NCBI GenBank assembly: GCA_937927675.1
Contig: CALBSG010000148.1
Span: 1-34,853 of the forward strand
Direction of reading: 5' to 3'
Length of the DNA: 34,853 bases
Source of the DNA: an uncultured Paracoccaceae bacterium
Lineage (GTDB): Bacteria > Pseudomonadota > Alphaproteobacteria > Rhodobacterales > Rhodobacteraceae
In this document: positions 33,300 through 34,853 of the stretch, in pieces
How positions within the stretch are numbered: position 1 is the stretch's first letter
How the letters are laid out: each line of letters starts with the position of its first letter
Notes under the pieces: model-generated
Seen by the model: the letters and a program-made list of their open reading frames with translations, nothing else
What the model was told of the DNA's origin: nothing
Database searches by the model: none
Translations under genes and position numbers: made by a program

Positions 33300-34259
33300 T
33301 TAGGCGGCAAGGCCTTTCGAACCCATCGCAAGAAACTTTTGGCGGCGATCTTTCAGGATTTCGGCGCGCTTCTTGCCCGCCATTTCGGCCAGCATCGCCT
33401 CAATCGCCTTGCCAACGGCGGCGACGGTATCACCGCGGCCACGCTGCGCGCCGCCCATCGGTTCTTTGATGATGCGGTCGATCACACCCAGCTTTTGCAG
33501 GTCTTGCGCCGTCAGGCGCAGCGCCTCGGCGGCTTCGCGCATCTTTTCGGCGTCCTTCCACAGGATTGACGCGCAGCCTTCCGGTGAAATCACCGAATAG
33601 ACCGAATGTTCGAGCATGGCGATACGGTTGGCGGTGGCAAAGGCGACAGCCCCGCCAGATCCGCCTTCGCCGACGACGATCGACAGCAGCGGCACGCTAA
33701 TTTCAAGGCATTTTGCCGTGGAACGCGCGATCGCCTCGGCCTGGCCACGTTCTTCGGCACCCTTGCCCGGATAGGCCCCGGGGGTGTCGATCAGCGTGAT
33801 GACCGGCAGGTTGAAGCGGTCGGCCATATCCATCAACCGCACGGCCTTGCGATAGCCCTCAGGCCGGGCCATGCCAAAGTTGCGTTCGATCCGGCTTTTG
33901 GTGTCGTGGCCCTTTTCATGGCCGATCACCACGACGGGCTGGTCATTGAAGCGGGCAATCCCGCCCATCACGGCATGGTCATCGGCAAAGCCGCGGTCGC
34001 CGGCAAGCGGGGTGAATTCGGTGAAAAGACCCTCGATGTAGTCTTTCGAATGGGGGCGGTCCGGGTGGCGGGCCACTTGGCATTTCTGCCATGGCGTCAA
34101 GGACTTATACAGATCCTTCAGCAGGGTGTCGGACTTTTTGTCCAAGGCCTCGGCCTCTTTGGCGACATCCATCGCCGGATTGGCACGCGCAAGCGCGCGC
34201 AGCTCTTCGGCCTTGCCTTCGATCTCGGCGAGCGGTTTTTCGAAATCCAGATAGTTCAT
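33300..34259 (-). CDS. accA: Acetyl-CoA carboxylase carboxyltransferase subunit alpha
   Basis: A 319-residue subunit that, with AccD, transfers carboxyl from carboxybiotin to acetyl-CoA, the first step of fatty-acid synthesis. The N-terminus MNYLDFEKPLAEIEGKAEEL and the crotonase-fold active-site region GEGGSGGAVAFATANRIAM followed by YSVISPEGCASILWKD are diagnostic. Length equals the E. coli protein. AGGGGTGA lies just before the ATG. Upstream there is a copy of AGTTGCATTT (34307-34316, reading toward accA) and possible promoter elements. Not in an operon within the window. Confidence 0.97.
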   Translation of the reverse strand: MNYLDFEKPLAEIEGKAEELRALARANPAMDVAKEAEALDKKSDTLLKDLYKSLTPWQKCQVARHPDRPHSKDYIEGLFTEFTPLAGDRGFADDHAVMGGIARFNDQPVVVIGHEKGHDTKSRIERNFGMARPEGYRKAVRLMDMADRFNLPVITLIDTPGAYPGKGAEERGQAEAIARSTAKCLEISVPLLSIVVGEGGSGGAVAFATANRIAMLEHSVYSVISPEGCASILWKDAEKMREAAEALRLTAQDLQKLGVIDRIIKEPMGGAQRGRGDTVAAVGKAIEAMLAEMAGKKRAEILKDRRQKFLAMGSKGLAA

Positions 34260-34306
34260 CGGTCACCCCTGCGACTGCGACTAGGTATATGCAGGCTGGG
34301 GGGGCG

Positions 34307-34316
34307 AAATGCAACT
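34307..34316 (-). promoter_or_regulatory. AGTTGCATTT motif upstream of accA
   Basis: On the minus strand, reading toward accA and 47 bases before its start codon, lies AGTTGCATTT, the same ten bases as the core of the tandem repeats upstream of nudC. A TATACC-like -10 (34284-34289) follows 19 bases later, so the motif may overlap a -35 element. Confidence 0.4.
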
Positions 34317-34392
34317 GAGCAAGATTTATCCCGTCACAAACCGGCTGGATCCGCGCAAAACCGGGGGCCGAACGGGCGACGCACAAACGGCA

Positions 34393-34437
34393 ACGCCCTG
34401 TGGCGGGCCACAGGGCGTGCACATCCTCCCGAGGATG
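34393..34437. terminator. Two adjacent hairpins between accA and the lyase remnant
   Basis: Hairpin 1: ACGCCCTGTGG (34393-34403), loop CGGG, CCACAGGGCGT (34408-34418), 11 perfect pairs. Hairpin 2: CATCCT (34422-34427), loop CCCG, AGGATG (34432-34437). They lie about 115 bases beyond the lyase stop (34554) in its reading direction and upstream of accA. The rest of the 34260-34553 gap shows no coding signal. Confidence 0.6.
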
Positions 34438-34553
34438 CGGGGGTGGGCCTCCTCTCCCAGTCCCCGCGCGGGTATTCGGTTGGCATCTTGCCCAAAGGCG
34501 CGACGCTATGACACAGAGCCTGCCCGTTTCGTGGGCGGTGTGTCAACGATTCA

Positions 34554-34853
34554 TCAGGCGCCCATGATAAGTTCGTATTGCTTCACGATCACCTCGGCCT
34601 GCTTCATCGAGGCAATGTCGATCAGCTTGCCCTTATAGGTCGTGGCGCCTTGGCCATTGGCTTTGGCCTCCTCCATCGCGGCAAGGATGGCGCGGGCGTC
34701 GGCCACCGCGGCGTCCGAGGGGGTGAACACCTCATTGGCCTGCGCCACCCCGATGGTTTGTGCCAGTCGCTCAAGCTTTTTAGCTTTCTGCATCGACTCA
34801 ACACTTGAGTTGAATGTAATCACAGCGGGTAAGAACATCGCGTTCAGTGTGCC
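34554..34853 (-). CDS. mcl1: C-terminal part of a malyl-CoA lyase-like protein (partial; upstream part anomalous)
   Basis: The last 66 or so residues, from VAQANEVFTPSDAAV through the MKQAEVIVKQYELIMGA end, match my recollection of the C-terminus of Rhodobacter L-malyl-CoA/beta-methylmalyl-CoA lyase, which cleaves malyl-CoA in the ethylmalonyl-CoA and glyoxylate routes. In that family the preceding residues should read like GKWAIHPKQ. Here they read MQKAKKLERLAQTIG, after FLPAVITFNSSVES, and the frame stays open to the window edge. The DNA from about 34755 is much less GC-rich (about 47% by hand count). The gene may be truncated by an insertion or rearrangement, or this may be an assembly join. 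Confidence 0.55.
   Translation of the reverse strand, partial: GTLNAMFLPAVITFNSSVESMQKAKKLERLAQTIGVAQANEVFTPSDAAVADARAILAAMEEAKANGQGATTYKGKLIDIASMKQAEVIVKQYELIMGA

Overview
The window looks like chromosomal DNA of an alphaproteobacterium of the Rhodobacter/Paracoccus group (Rhodobacteraceae). GC is high and genes are tightly packed. The supporting genes are an FnrL regulator whose protein closely follows Rhodobacter FnrL and lies divergent from hemN, a membrane-anchored cytochrome cy, a class I lysyl-tRNA synthetase, a dnaX-ybaB-recR operon, and a malyl-CoA lyase C-terminus. I see no tRNA, rRNA, CRISPR array, complete insertion sequence or phage module. No gene-free stretch exceeds 300 bases; the largest (about 294 bases, between accA and the malyl-CoA lyase remnant) holds two hairpins.

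Layout. (1) 1-5298: the end of an oligopeptide-type ABC importer (two permeases, one fused double ATPase), followed by a cytoplasmic type I phosphodiesterase; convergent to it are a class II aldolase-like protein and an HSL-type esterase. (2) 5400-7700: a degenerate receiver protein, a cold-shock protein, a small two-helix membrane protein, then recR and ybaB, ending the dnaX operon that runs leftward from 9455. (3) 9525-12750: a small Cys-based phosphatase, mogA, class I lysK, and a TerB-like protein. (4) 12788-18500: a HAD phosphatase and a CpdB-type nucleotidase (leftward), nudC and an SRPBCC protein (rightward), pheA (leftward), cytochrome cy (rightward). (5) 18659-25641: a yejABEF peptide importer operon with a GT4 glycosyltransferase directly behind it. 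(6) 25721-28142: hemN and fnrL, divergent around an FNR-type box, then a 67-residue DUF2892 membrane protein with a striking palindromic operator. (7) 28284-29646: pgsA-moaD-moaE. (8) 29656-33270: a zinc-ribbon membrane protein, divergent from a translationally coupled ftsE-ftsX-plsC-tfoX operon. (9) 33300-34853: accA and the C-terminal piece of a malyl-CoA lyase whose upstream part does not look like the family.

Most of the window is ordinary core genome. The points most worth a second look are: the perfect AT-rich palindrome upstream of the DUF2892 gene, which fits the ATTC-N8-GAAT pattern I associate with persulfide-sensing SqrR/BigR repressors; the abrupt break in the malyl-CoA lyase gene at the right edge; the phosphodiesterase/ABC importer cluster of unknown substrate; a 10-base motif (AGTTGCATTT) found upstream of both nudC and accA; a short conserved motif plus hairpin directly after two unrelated stop codons; and the degenerate receiver protein.
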